Below are positions 53,349 through 63,021 of a stretch of 64,000 bases of DNA, piece after piece. Numbering within the stretch: position 1 is the stretch's first letter; each line of letters starts with the position of its first letter. A model generated the notes under the pieces. That model was not told the DNA's origin, searched no databases, and was given only the letters and a program-made list of their open reading frames with translations. The position numbers were made by a program, and so were the translations under genes. The stretch is from assembly GCF_000332155.1 (NCBI RefSeq), contig NZ_KB235898.1, forward strand, positions 267,774 to 331,773, in the 5' to 3' direction. The DNA is from Kamptonema formosum PCC 6407. GTDB lineage: Bacteria; Cyanobacteriota; Cyanobacteriia; Cyanobacteriales; Microcoleaceae.

Positions 53349-56300
53349 CTACCCTGGAGCAACGTGAGATTGATGGGAACTGACACCCAACTCTCCCATC
53401 ATCTGCTGAACTTGAGCTGCTACGAGATGATCGGCATCATTTTGCAGCATCGGTAGCAATTCCACCAGAGCGCGGGGGGAAGCAATTCTCAAGTAGGCGA
53501 GCACTGCTTCGCGCACAAACCCCGTTGGGTGGCGCAAACAGACTAAAGTCTGTTCCGCCGTCAGACTCCAGCGAGACTCCCGCGCCAAGTGAAAGCAGCA
53601 AGCCAAGGCCCAGTCAGAAAGGAAGTGGCGCAGATCCAATAAACGGCGTAAGCGATCGCTCGGAGCTAGGGGTCTATAAGCTAATAGCTCCGAAAGCCCT
53701 TGCAATTTTTCTTGCTCAGAGTGGCGATCGAGGATGTTAATGAGCGCTCGCTTATTAGGCAAATCAACAGTATTATCCAGAATTTCCAGACCTCGTGCCA
53801 TATTGGACTTAGATTCAGATTGGATATTAAAAGCAGCGGCTTGTATTGCGTCCAAAGGATAAAGGAACTTCATCAGCAAAAAGCAGCGTTCAATGGCATC
53901 GGATTCTAGCCCCCGCAGAGCGCGCCTTAGCAATTCTGCATAGTCTGCGGTTAATTGTCCAGAATTATCAGAGCGATCGCTCTCTTCTGCCTGCTGTGGG
54001 CCGGTCATCCTCGAAAAATCGATCGTAGCGGCATAAATCTGACCGATAAACATCAGCTCTTGGTCTATCAACAATTCCAAACCACTACGGCCCATGCGGT
54101 CTAACACGCCTTCAATTCCCGCTTCTCTGGGCATTTTCAGCAGGATGCGGAGGATATTACGGCGGGATTTACCCCAAGCTGTCATCCCATGACTTACCAA
54201 AGCATCGAGAGCTGGAAGCGTGCCAATTTGACCGATCGCTGTCCAAGCTTGGAGCCGTACTAAGTCAGATTTATGGATATCATTGGCTAAATCTACCAAC
54301 AGGGGAATTGCGTCATTTTCTAGACGAACCAAAGCTTGGAGAGCAGCTTCGCGGGTGGATTTGTAAGATAGACCCCGCAACAGGGATGGGTAGTATTCTT
54401 CTAGGTGAGTAGAGGCGATCGCTTCTAGCAAAGCACAGCGAACGCGCAGGGATTCATCTTGGAGTAAGTTAGGGATATAGAGGCGTAGCCCTTGCAAATA
54501 GTCAGCTTCTCCCAGAGCCCTCGTACCCATTACCCGTTCCCGCTCTTGTTTATTTGTGAGCATTCGCCGCAGAGTATTTGTTGCTTCTGCTTTTTGTTCG
54601 CGATCGCCCCGACGCATAATCAAAGCTGCGGCTGTACCCCGCACCACAGGATCTACAGTCGATTGCAGATAAGGGCGTAATTGGCTGATATCTGGTTCCG
54701 GTTCCGTCAGCCAGACATAGCGTAGAGCTAAAGCCAAAACTTCTGGAGGCAAATCCCGCTCAGTTAGAGAGCGCACAGGTTCGAGATAATCTGGATTCGG
54801 GTGATTGAGCATTGTTTCCAAGCTCTGTCGCTGCAATGAAGGAGGCAGAATTGCCAGCAAAGGAGCCAAGACTTGCCCCACATTTTTCGGGTCAATTTGG
54901 CTCAGTAGTTCAATACAAGAGCGTTTATCTTCTTCTGGACTCGGCTGTTCTAGAGTTGCGATTACAGCTTTTTTAAGAGTAGGTAAATCTACATCCGAAA
55001 ATCCTAAGCGCCCCCGTTCGGCACTTTTTACCAACAGACCAACATATTGAGAGCGGATTACCCAAATAATCCCCAGCCAGACTGCGGCACTCACCACAAT
55101 CGCCCCTACCAATATTAAACCTTGAGCATTCTGAAGCTCCCGGCTATCCTCAAACGAAAATAGCTTGCCACTAATCCAAACAACTAGCAGGATAAAGGCC
55201 CCAGTCACACCAGTTGATAAAGGCTCTACCACACCATTAACTATTGTCTGTACGTAATTGCGCGTGCTATCTGGTATGGGTTGAAACAGCACCGGCCCGC
55301 TAGTTTCTTGGAGAGTATAGTGTAGCAATTCATCTAAAACTCTCAGGATTACCATCCCCACAAACACAGAAAATATCCCCGTGATTGCTCCTACAAAAGA
55401 GAGTACGCCTAAGATCGCCGCTCCTGCGGGGAGAATCATTGCAGTCACGAATACGCCAATCCGATCTACCAGACGGCTAGAAGCAAACCACTGAGTACCC
55501 ACCTGACAGACACTAATTGCACCTTCCAATAAGCCTAAAAATTTTGCAATTTCGCTACCGCCGTCATCTTCGGGATATTGCAGTTCTATTTGCGTAAAAA
55601 ATTCAAAATCTACAAATACATATAAAACTTCAGCCATTACGAAGAAGCCGACAAGAGGAATAATATAACCTAGCAGCGGGCCGAAAACACTTCCTGCGCT
55701 GAAGTCTGGTTGATCCTCATCATCATCTTCATCGTCTACCCAACGGGCAGTATCAGGGAAAGCTTGTTCGTAGCTTTCTGATAGGTAAAATAAAATACCT
55801 GCCCCACAAATTACCATTACGCCAGATACAAGAGTAACGTTATCCAGCCCGATGAATTTCAGGAGTACAGGCAGGGAGAAACCTGAGATTACCCCAGCTA
55901 CTAAGTACCCGCTGCTGACTATGGGGTAAGTGCGTTTGATCTCACGGATATTAAATAGTTGATTCGACGTGATCGAGGTATTGAGGTCGCTCAGGTTATA
56001 GCAAGCTTCTACCCACAGCCATGTCATGAATAGGGTAATAAATCCCAATTTCAGGGTCAGTAGCCCGAAGTTAAGCTGGATATCTTTCGCCCCGATACCC
56101 AGGCGAAAGAGGAACAGGGGGACTGCCATAAATAGGAGTACGACTACAATCACCCGCCGCAGAGGAATGATTTTTTGCAGCCAGGAATAGGTAAAGCCTA
56201 AGCCTGAGCCTGTAGCCGCAGTAGCTATGTATATCCAGGGGAGCTTGTCGGCTCCATATTCGTCTAAAAATAGGCTGATCGTGCTGAGTTCCAGCCAGAT

Positions 56301-56435
56301 CAAGCCTATGGAGGTGACAGTGTAGACTGCGAACATCAGCAGAGTCCGCTCTACTTCTTCAGGACGGAGATTGAGCGATCGCAATAATCCCTGTCCGAAC
56401 CGGTTTTTGGTCAACCGCTGATTTGTCAGTTCCAT
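53349..56435 (-). CDS. ATP/ADP-translocase-like MFS membrane protein fused to HEAT repeats
   Basis: 1028 residues. The first ~460 residues hold ~12 TM segments (LLMFAVYTVTSIGLIWLELS, WIYIATAATGSGLGFTYSWL, and so on) in the style of NTT/TLC nucleotide transporters or MFS. An acidic loop (DDEDDDEDQPDF) lies in the middle. Residues ~470-1015 are alpha-helical HEAT-type repeats (PDYLEPVRSLTERDLPPEVL, SLRVRCALLEAIASTHLEEY, DALVSHGMTAWGKSRRNIL). A cNMP-binding protein lies just downstream; in related cyanobacterial proteins these parts can be fused (from memory). Substrate is not fixed; a nucleotide is possible. This looks like a transporter controlled by a HEAT scaffold. Confidence 0.8.
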   Translation of the reverse strand: MELTNQRLTKNRFGQGLLRSLNLRPEEVERTLLMFAVYTVTSIGLIWLELSTISLFLDEYGADKLPWIYIATAATGSGLGFTYSWLQKIIPLRRVIVVVLLFMAVPLFLFRLGIGAKDIQLNFGLLTLKLGFITLFMTWLWVEACYNLSDLNTSITSNQLFNIREIKRTYPIVSSGYLVAGVISGFSLPVLLKFIGLDNVTLVSGVMVICGAGILFYLSESYEQAFPDTARWVDDEDDDEDQPDFSAGSVFGPLLGYIIPLVGFFVMAEVLYVFVDFEFFTQIELQYPEDDGGSEIAKFLGLLEGAISVCQVGTQWFASSRLVDRIGVFVTAMILPAGAAILGVLSFVGAITGIFSVFVGMVILRVLDELLHYTLQETSGPVLFQPIPDSTRNYVQTIVNGVVEPLSTGVTGAFILLVVWISGKLFSFEDSRELQNAQGLILVGAIVVSAAVWLGIIWVIRSQYVGLLVKSAERGRLGFSDVDLPTLKKAVIATLEQPSPEEDKRSCIELLSQIDPKNVGQVLAPLLAILPPSLQRQSLETMLNHPNPDYLEPVRSLTERDLPPEVLALALRYVWLTEPEPDISQLRPYLQSTVDPVVRGTAAALIMRRGDREQKAEATNTLRRMLTNKQERERVMGTRALGEADYLQGLRLYIPNLLQDESLRVRCALLEAIASTHLEEYYPSLLRGLSYKSTREAALQALVRLENDAIPLLVDLANDIHKSDLVRLQAWTAIGQIGTLPALDALVSHGMTAWGKSRRNILRILLKMPREAGIEGVLDRMGRSGLELLIDQELMFIGQIYAATIDFSRMTGPQQAEESDRSDNSGQLTADYAELLRRALRGLESDAIERCFLLMKFLYPLDAIQAAAFNIQSESKSNMARGLEILDNTVDLPNKRALINILDRHSEQEKLQGLSELLAYRPLAPSDRLRRLLDLRHFLSDWALACCFHLARESRWSLTAEQTLVCLRHPTGFVREAVLAYLRIASPRALVELLPMLQNDADHLVAAQVQQMMGELGVSSHQSHVAPG

Positions 56436-56559
56436 GCAGCATTTTATCCCTATGTAGTAGCTTGTCCCCGATCGATCGAGGGAGTGGGAATTGGGAGACT
56501 GGGGTACTGGGAGAGGGACAGATGGAGGGACTGAGAGACTGGGGAGGATTTAGCTACCC

Positions 56560-56638
56560 CTGCTCCCTTGCTCCTCTGCTCCCCCGCTCCCCTGCTCCCC
56601 TGCTCCCCCGCTCCCCTGCTCCCCCGCTCCCCCTCCCC
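56560..56638. repeat. CCCCTGCTCC / CCCCCGCTCC repeats
   Basis: About ten CTCCCCTG and CTCCCCCG units fill the gap downstream of infC, next to the infC stop. Confidence 0.85.
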
Positions 56639-56640
56639 TA

Positions 56641-57174
56641 CTATTTTTTCGGAGATAGGAGCATCATCATGCTCCGTCCCTCTTTTTTAGGAGCTTGCTG
56701 CACTTCCGCCAGTTCCTGCAAATCAGTTGCCATCCGTTTAAGCAAGTCCTCTGCTAGGTTACTATGTTGGATTTCCCGACCTCGGAACATAATCGTGGCT
56801 TTGACTTTATCGCCAGCTTTGAGAAAGCGGTCGGCTTGAGAAAGACGTACTTGGTAGTCGTGCTCCTCAATTTTGTACCGCATTTTCACTTCCTTGACAT
56901 CGGCTGTGTGCTGCTTTTTCTTAGCTTCACGCTCTTTCTTGTCCTTCTCGAACTTAAATTTACCGTAGTCCATGATCCGACATACAGGTGGATCGGCCTT
57001 GTCGCTGAGAAGAACGAGGTCAAGGTCTTTTTCCTCCGCCAGCCGCAGGGCATCTTGAGGAAGCATTATCCCCAGTTGAGCACCATCGGTATCGATGACC
57101 CGAATTTTGGGGAATCGAATGTTGTCATTGATCTGAGGTTGATTGCGGTTTTGTCTTTTTTCGATCACAGGCAT
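56641..57174 (-). CDS. infC: Translation initiation factor IF-3
   Basis: 177 residues, normal length. It binds the 30S subunit and checks start-codon and initiator-tRNA choice. The N-domain shows [21 protein letters not shown] and [25 protein letters not shown]; the C-domain shows [35 protein letters not shown] and MMMLLSPKK. It starts at ATG 57174 (with [13 protein letters not shown]); an AUU start as in E. coli is not used. No rpmI or rplT gene follows, as expected for cyanobacteria where these may be elsewhere. Repeats lie after its stop. Confidence 0.95.
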   Translation of the reverse strand: MPVIEKRQNRNQPQINDNIRFPKIRVIDTDGAQLGIMLPQDALRLAEEKDLDLVLLSDKADPPVCRIMDYGKFKFEKDKKEREAKKKQHTADVKEVKMRYKIEEHDYQVRLSQADRFLKAGDKVKATIMFRGREIQHSNLAEDLLKRMATDLQELAEVQQAPKKEGRSMMMLLSPKK

Positions 57175-57462
57175 TTAAGTTTTATGCAAGCTCTTGATTG
57201 ATTAATGTGGCTTCCTTGTATTGCCATTCTACTCACTATGACTAAGTTTCTGTCTATATTTAATCTAAAATCCCCAGATCGCTTAAAAATAAAAGGTTCG
57301 ATCGCGCGCTAAGGGGGGTGAGTTTTGAGTTCTGAGTTAAATAAAGTCAGAAATTTTTGGATCTGTTTACTACTGTCCATCCTTCCCCTCTCCGCATCCT
57401 CACCCATTTCTCCATCTTCCCCATCTCCCCCACTAGAATAAAAGATAGAAGATTGTAAATTT

Positions 57463-58572
57463 ATGTTGAGACTTGAGGCAAATTTGACCACTTCTGGACA
57501 TTGGCATCAAAGGATTGGACTTCAAAGAGACTGGGTTTGGCGGGGTTGGCAAACTCGGTACACTTATCTGCGGGCAAGTGGGCAACTTTCCCAGCTAGAG
57601 CAAATTGAGCAGGGGAGCAGGGGGGCAGGGGAGAGGGGGGGCGGGGGAGCAGAAGTAACGGAGGAAATCAATACTCTAAAATCTTACTCTCCCCAATTTC
57701 CTTTTGGTAAAGAGGAAAGCCCAAATTTTAAGTCGGGAACGCCCTTGATTTTGCTGCACGGATTTGGGGCTTCTATTGGTCACTGGCGGCACAATATGGC
57801 TCAACTTGCTGAGTTCCATACTGTGTACGCATTAGATTTGTTGGGGTTTGGGGCTTCGCAGAAAGCTCCTGCCAACTATGATGTCTCTATCTGGGTGGCT
57901 CAAGTCTACGAGTTTTGGCAGACTTTTATCAGACAACCAGTAGTTTTAGTGGGAAACTCGATTGGTTCGCTGATTTGTCTGGCAGCCGCAGCAGCTCACC
58001 CTGATATGGTAGCAGGAATTGTGATGATTAGTTTGCCCGATCCATCTGTGCGTGCTGAGGCAGTACCCCCGTGGTTGCAACCTGCGATCGCGGCAGTTGA
58101 AAATATTTTTGCTTCTCCGCCAGTGCTCAGAGCCCTATTTTACTTTGTCCGCCGTCCCGCCCTTGTCCGTCGCTGGGTGAGCTTTGCCTACGCCAATCCC
58201 GATGCCATTAGCGACGAATTGGTAGAAATTCTATCGGGGCCGAGTCGCGATCGCGGTTCCGCCCGTGCTTTTTGTGCTCTGTTTAAAGCTGTCGGCAGTT
58301 CACAATTTGGGCCTGGTGTCAAGACAGTTTTGCCTTTATTAAAAATTCCTATATTGTTAATCTGGGGTCAACAAGATCGGATGATCCCGCCCCGCTTCGC
58401 CCGTCCCCGTCAGTTCATGGAGTACAACGCTAACTTAAAGCTCGTTGAGTTAGAAAATGCGGGCCACTGCCCCCATGATGAATGCCCAGAACGAGTAAAT
58501 CAAGAAATTTTGAATTGGATGGCGATCGCTCTTGACCAAAAAGGTGGTGACAGTGAAGCAGTGCAGTATTAG
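57463..58572 (+). CDS. Alpha/beta-fold hydrolase
   Basis: 369 residues. LILLHGFGASIGHWRHN is the oxyanion-hole region, LDLLGFGAS follows, and the nucleophile elbow is GNSIGS (Ser). The acid is in LLIWGQQDRMIPP and the base His in AGHCPHDE, so the full triad is visible. Family members include hydrolases related to epoxide hydrolases; substrate unknown. The N-terminal ~95 residues hold an unusual low-complexity insert (EQGSRGAGERGGGG), encoded by the repeat GGGAGCAGGGGGGCAGGGGA. Cytoplasmic; divergent from infC. A short in-frame start alternative is not evident. Confidence 0.85.
   Translation: MLRLEANLTTSGHWHQRIGLQRDWVWRGWQTRYTYLRASGQLSQLEQIEQGSRGAGERGGGGAEVTEEINTLKSYSPQFPFGKEESPNFKSGTPLILLHGFGASIGHWRHNMAQLAEFHTVYALDLLGFGASQKAPANYDVSIWVAQVYEFWQTFIRQPVVLVGNSIGSLICLAAAAAHPDMVAGIVMISLPDPSVRAEAVPPWLQPAIAAVENIFASPPVLRALFYFVRRPALVRRWVSFAYANPDAISDELVEILSGPSRDRGSARAFCALFKAVGSSQFGPGVKTVLPLLKIPILLIWGQQDRMIPPRFARPRQFMEYNANLKLVELENAGHCPHDECPERVNQEILNWMAIALDQKGGDSEAVQY
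57600..57655. repeat. GGGGAGCA repeat inside the hydrolase gene
   Basis: GAGCAGGGGAGCAGGGGGG and similar G-rich units give the in-frame stretch EQGSRGAGERGGGG. It is the reverse complement of CTCCCCTGCTCCCC repeats seen at 37160 and 56560. Confidence 0.75.
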
Positions 58573-59196
58573 TAGATTAAAGTCCCCATTCTGTGGCTAG
58601 TCGAGATTCCCTGTCGCAGTTAATTTCCAGAGGTAGTGCTGCTTTGGCACTTGCACTCAGAAGCGATTATTCCCGATCCAATTGTCTGCTTGTGGCATAA
58701 TTCAATGGAAATTAATCAAGTTGCTAACAAAGGCAAGTGCTTCCTGCTTCTGGATTTCCTCGTGCGATCGCTGATTTCTCAATCTTTTTGATAGATGTTA
58801 TGTTTTTTTAGACCCGCCTCCTTACAAGGCAGTAGTGCCAGTCTGATTTTTCGGTATTCTACCCTCAGCAGCTTGGCTAGGAAAATTCAAACTGAACACC
58901 TGCTGATGTTATGGTACTGTTCAACCAATTTAAGTACCGAGAGTCCCACCAAAGAAATGGAACTAGCCCTAATTGCGATACCGGAATGCAACCATTTTGG
59001 ATACTTTTCCCGTCTAAAGTCGGTGCATTTCAGATCCTAAATCGTTCTTCCCCTCTCTTCCCCTAGCCCCTAGCCCCTAGCCCCTAGCCCCTAAAATTTC
59101 TAGGGCTGTTCGATGAAAGTCAACTTAGCTGTAAGCGGAGATCGCTCTATAAGAGTTCAAAGCTTTTAGCTGCAACGCAAACGAGGAAAAACTGTC
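58573..59196. other. 624-bp gap with two unrecognised open frames
   Basis: A frame open from ~58627 to 58790 reads VVLLWHLHSEAIIPDPIVCL and beyond, with no obvious start; another (58795-59040) reads LTFR-poor sequence with odd composition. Neither looks like a known family, so decayed gene remnants are possible. CTAGGGG-type units (as CCCCTAG, 59062-59092) precede the amidase leader, where GAGGAAA is its ribosome-binding site. Confidence 0.35.
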
Positions 59197-60963
59197 GTGA
59201 GATTCCACTGGCTATTACCCAGTTTCTTAAGTGTGTTTTTGCTGTCATCTGCCGCCGAAGCAGCCAGACTGCAATCTTGGCGATTTGATGCCAATCAGAA
59301 TCGGCTGTACTTCACTACCGTTGGCGGAGTTCAACCAAAAGCACAACTGATTTTTAACCCAACGCGCTTGGTCATTGACCTGCCAGAAACTAGCTTAGGA
59401 CGTTCTTCTGTAACTCAACCAGTTACAGGAGGGTTTGAATCCGTCCGGGTAGGGCAGTTTGACGCGCAAACCACTAGAATTGTGGTGGAATTGAGTCCCG
59501 GTTATACGCTTGACCCGCAGCAAGTGCGATTTCGGGGTATCTCTCCTAGCCAGTGGACGGTAGAATTGCCTAGACCAACTGCGATCGCCACAGGTGACAG
59601 GGGACAAACCATCCCACCTCCTACCACCAATCCCCAACCACAAATCGCCGCCGCCGGGACGCTGGTAGAAAATGTCCAAGTAACGAAAGACGGTTTTTTC
59701 ATCCGCACCAGCGGCGGTAAACCAGAAATTTCCCTTCAGCAAAGTCGTGCTGGAGATTTGGCAACAATTGACATTGCAGGCGCTAATATCTCTCCTCAGC
59801 TAACTGAGCAAGAACAGGTAGTTAACCAACATGGCGTAGATCGCATCGAAGTCAGGCAATTGCCAACCGATCCACCCATGACTCGCGTTACTCTACGGAT
59901 GACGGAGACTAATACTAACTGGCGAGCCTTTTTCAGCAATATGGGCGGTATTGTGGTCTTACCGACTAATAGACCCAATGTCAGTAGCCGTCCTCCTTTA
60001 CTAGCACCCCGCCGCAATACCAGCAATTTAGCTGGGATTCAATCTATTGACTTGACAGCTAATGGCACGCAACTTTTAATTAGAACCGACCGCGCTGTAA
60101 GCTATACCAGCGGATGGAATCAGCAGTCGGGCGCTTATTGGCTCAGGATTCCCAAAGCTCAACTTGCTGGTCAAATACCTCAGTTACAGGCGAACAGTCC
60201 TGTAGGGTTAACTGCTACCCAAGAAGACTCGGAGACGGTGGTAATTTGGGTACAACCTGCGGCGGGCGTGCAAGTGACAAGAGTATTGCAACCGACTCCT
60301 CAAATCCTTTCGGTGCAATTGCGGCGTACAGGTGTTTCCTCTGTGCCTCCGGTAACGAATCCTACTCCGTCTCTCAACCCAAGAAACTATCCTACTCCTG
60401 AGCTGCCCCGGAATTCTAATGGGCGGATTGTGGTTGCGATCGATCCGGGACACGGTGGCGGAGATCCGGGTGCGGTGGGGATTGGAGGTTTACAAGAAAA
60501 GGGAATTGTTCTGGATATTTCTCAGCAGGTGGCTGCAATACTGGAACAGCAAGGTGTACAAACGATTTTGACTAGGACTGACGATCGCGAAATTGATTTA
60601 CAACCGAGAGTGGATATGGCGGAGCGGGTCAATGCTACTTTGTTTGTCAGCATTCACGCTAATGCTATTGATATGAGTCGCCCAGATGTCAATGGTATTG
60701 AAACGTATTACTTTAGCAGTGGCGAAAATCTAGCCCGGACTATCCACAACAGCATTTTACAGGGTACGGGGGCGCGCGATCGGCGGGTACGGCAGGCTAG
60801 ATTTTACGTTTTGAGGAAGAGTTCTATGCCTTCTGTTTTATTGGAGGTGGGTTTTGTGACGGGCGCTGAGGATGCAGCTAGACTGAGAGATCCAGCTTAC
60901 CGATCTCAAATGGCGGCATCGATCGCTCGTGGCATTTTACTTTATTTGCGGCAAGGCAATTAA
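59197..60963 (+). CDS. amiC: N-acetylmuramoyl-L-alanine amidase with AMIN domain(s)
   Basis: 588 residues from GTG 59197 (GAGGAAA upstream). A signal peptide (WLLPSFLSVFLLSSAAEAA) leads to the periplasm. One AMIN domain (~25-130; LQSWRFDANQNRLYFTT to VRVGQFDAQTTRIVVEL) is clear and a second, weaker beta region lies at ~155-380. The amidase_3 zinc site follows: AIDPGHGG with H419, the Glu of LQEKG, the His of SIHANA, and Glu of LLEVGF. It cleaves the peptide from muramic acid in septal peptidoglycan; in filamentous cyanobacteria AmiC-type enzymes make septal nanopores. murI follows after a repeat-filled gap. Confidence 0.93.
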   Translation: MRFHWLLPSFLSVFLLSSAAEAARLQSWRFDANQNRLYFTTVGGVQPKAQLIFNPTRLVIDLPETSLGRSSVTQPVTGGFESVRVGQFDAQTTRIVVELSPGYTLDPQQVRFRGISPSQWTVELPRPTAIATGDRGQTIPPPTTNPQPQIAAAGTLVENVQVTKDGFFIRTSGGKPEISLQQSRAGDLATIDIAGANISPQLTEQEQVVNQHGVDRIEVRQLPTDPPMTRVTLRMTETNTNWRAFFSNMGGIVVLPTNRPNVSSRPPLLAPRRNTSNLAGIQSIDLTANGTQLLIRTDRAVSYTSGWNQQSGAYWLRIPKAQLAGQIPQLQANSPVGLTATQEDSETVVIWVQPAAGVQVTRVLQPTPQILSVQLRRTGVSSVPPVTNPTPSLNPRNYPTPELPRNSNGRIVVAIDPGHGGGDPGAVGIGGLQEKGIVLDISQQVAAILEQQGVQTILTRTDDREIDLQPRVDMAERVNATLFVSIHANAIDMSRPDVNGIETYYFSSGENLARTIHNSILQGTGARDRRVRQARFYVLRKSSMPSVLLEVGFVTGAEDAARLRDPAYRSQMAASIARGILLYLRQGN

Positions 60964-61140
60964 GAAGAAGGGGCTAGGGGCTAGGGACTAGGGGCTAGGG
61001 GCTAGGGGAAGAGATGGGGAGGATGGGGAGGATGGGGAGGATGGGGAAGGAATTACCAATTCCCAATTAACAGTTACCAATTCCCAATTAACAGTTAACA
61101 GTTAACAGTTACCAATTACCAATTAACAGTTAACAGTTAT
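60964..61140. repeat. Mixed heptamer blocks between amiC and murI
   Basis: CTAGGGG units (60968-61007), GATGGGGAG units (61013-61046) and CAATTAACAGTTA units (61060-61140). They stand between the amidase stop and the murI leader, so co-transcription is possible but not shown. Confidence 0.85.
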
Positions 61141-61175
61141 TCGTTTAACTTGCAAAAATTATTTCTAACTGAGCA

Positions 61176-62042
61176 ATGACAACTGACTTAGGACAACAGA
61201 GAATCGGTATTTTTGACAGTGGCGTGGGTGGTTTAACGGTTTTGAGAGAGTTATACCGACAATTGCCTGGAGAATCTATTCTTTATTTTGGAGATACGGC
61301 TAGGCTACCCTATGGCACTCGCTCTGCTGGGGAAATTACACATTTTGTCCGGGAAATCATGGCTTGGCTGCGATCGCTGAATGTCAAAATGGTGATTATG
61401 GCCTGCAATACGAGTTCGGCTTTGGCTCTGGAGACTGTGCAGGCTGAGTTTGATATTCCGATTTTAGGAGTAATTCTGCCGGGGGCGCGGGCTGCTGTAC
61501 AGCAAGGTAAGCGGATTGGGGTGATTGCAACTCCTGCTACTGCTGCTAGTAATGCTTATCGTCGTGCTATTCTGGAGATGGATGTTAATTCTCAGGTCTG
61601 GCAAGTTGGTTGTCCTGAATTTGTGCCTCTGATCGAGCAAAACCGTATTTACGACCCCTACACATTAGAAGTGGCACGGGAATATTTGGCTCCTTTGATC
61701 CAGCAGCAGATTGATACTTTGGTTTATGGTTGTACTCACTACCCCCATTTGGCTCCGGTGGTGCGATCGCTTTTGCATGCGGGGGTGAAGTTGGTCGATC
61801 CTGCTGTTCATGTGGTAGCTGCTGCGGCCCAAGAGTTAGAATTATTGGGGCTGCGAAATAATGGCCCAGTAATGCCTACGCGCTTTTGCGTGAGTGGTTG
61901 CCCGGAACAGTTTGCTGAACTTTCGGTGCAGTGGCTCGGTTGCACCCCAATAGTTGAGAAAACTTTTTTGTCTGCTATTATCAGGGAAACTGTGTCTGTA
62001 GAATCTACGAGTAGTTTACACCCTGACCGTCCTCCTGCTTAA
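61176..62042 (+). CDS. murI: Glutamate racemase
   Basis: It converts L-Glu to D-Glu for peptidoglycan. 288 residues. The two catalytic cysteines sit in MACNTSSA (C77) and YGCTHYPH (C186). IGIFDSGVGGLTVLRE near the N terminus and FGDTARLPYG are family signatures. The C-terminal ~20 residues (SVESTSSLHPDRPPA) are not conserved. With amiC upstream it forms a cell-wall pair, and a polyprenyl synthase follows after ~980 bp; similar neighbourhood is known in cyanobacteria (from memory). Confidence 0.95.
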   Translation: MTTDLGQQRIGIFDSGVGGLTVLRELYRQLPGESILYFGDTARLPYGTRSAGEITHFVREIMAWLRSLNVKMVIMACNTSSALALETVQAEFDIPILGVILPGARAAVQQGKRIGVIATPATAASNAYRRAILEMDVNSQVWQVGCPEFVPLIEQNRIYDPYTLEVAREYLAPLIQQQIDTLVYGCTHYPHLAPVVRSLLHAGVKLVDPAVHVVAAAAQELELLGLRNNGPVMPTRFCVSGCPEQFAELSVQWLGCTPIVEKTFLSAIIRETVSVESTSSLHPDRPPA

Positions 62043-62072
62043 CCAGACAATTTTAGATGTTATGGGAATAGA

Positions 62073-62099
62073 TGTAGGGTGCATTGCCTGCACCCTACA
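62073..62099. repeat. TGTAGGGTGCA hairpin (AGGGTG family)
   Basis: TGTAGGGTGCA and TGCACCCTACA are perfect 11-bp arms around TTGCC, just after murI. It may end the murI transcript, although no T-run follows. Confidence 0.6.
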
Positions 62100-62212
62100 A
62101 ACGTGATGATTGCTCTTTGTGCTATTGCTATTGATAATTTAAGAGTAGGAACTAGGAGCATTTAAGCTCTCAGTTAACGAACGCTAGTTCGCGATTCCCC
62201 TTCCGGGATGGG

Positions 62213-62332
62213 TCACTCACCCAATCGAGTGATCTTAGCACTCCGCTCTACCAAAATCAACAGCAGATAAATAGTCAACACATAACCCGCAGCTAGGATG
62301 GGGATAATCAAAGGGATATCATGGTAAATCAT
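62213..62332 (-). CDS. Possible 39-residue membrane peptide
   Basis: ATG 62332 opens IYHDIPLIIPILAAGYVLTI then YLLLILVERSAKITRLGE to a TGA. One strong hydrophobic segment and a basic tail fit a small membrane protein, but no ribosome-binding site is visible and the same frame continues open upstream to a TAG. Low confidence. Confidence 0.3.
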   Translation of the reverse strand: MIYHDIPLIIPILAAGYVLTIYLLLILVERSAKITRLGE

Positions 62333-63021
62333 AATTAGAGCCAAGAGTAAGGAGGAGAAGGAGGCGGACAACTTCAATACCTACTACATTAAGTCAGCAA
62401 GTAAAACCAAGCCTTGGCTCCGAAGGCTGCTTTTATATCCAAGCCTGTGAAAAGGCGATCGCCTTTTCATTTAATATCTATACCGCAAAGCGGAGCCAGC
62501 ACATCCTTATAAGGTTGCACTTTGGCTGCTCACAGCTATGTGTTGCATCAAAGACACAAAGTTCCTAGCCAGAACAAAATTTGCACTCCCATGAGTTCAA
62601 ATTTTAGTCCCAGACTGCTTAGCTGTTAGCGGACGATTAAGGCTGGCTCTACCAAGCTTATACAGGCGCTCGGAAGCTGCCCGCTGGTTTAGCTGTACTT
62701 AATGTATGGAATTGTTTAAATCCTTAATAATTAACATAACACAACATTTGCTATTTTGAGGCTGTCTTGAGGAAGATACTTAATAATTTGATACAATTTG
62801 GTGAATTGCCTGGGTTCTCGGCCGCGAGTCAGTTTTAGTCTCGAACTCTTGGCAGCTTATTGACAGTAATCTTAACGTTATTGAAAATGAACAGTACCCA
62901 CAGAGAGATAGTTAATTAGGACAAACTAGGTATACTTTCCTTCCATAAGGCAGAGGCTTAGCTTAAAATAAAGCTATGATATGTAAAATTTTGTAACCTA
63001 AACGCTTGAGCCGCCGTATCC

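Larger units (their letters stand above)
62043..63021. other. 979-bp gap between murI and the polyprenyl synthase gene
   Basis: Contents: a perfect hairpin at 62073-62099, a possible tiny minus-strand ORF (62213-62332), and a 20-bp HIP1-centred palindrome GAAAAGGCGATCGCCTTTTC (62449-62468). The rest is AT-rich with repeated GAAGGCTGCTTT/GGAGCCAGC-like words. No tRNA or known ncRNA was recognised. The last ~150 bp probably hold the promoter of the synthase gene. Confidence 0.5.

Noticed and set aside
53349-56435. Lysophospholipid or sugar MFS assignment
   Set aside because: The TM pattern fits NTT/TLC-like proteins as well or better, and the substrate cannot be read from sequence.
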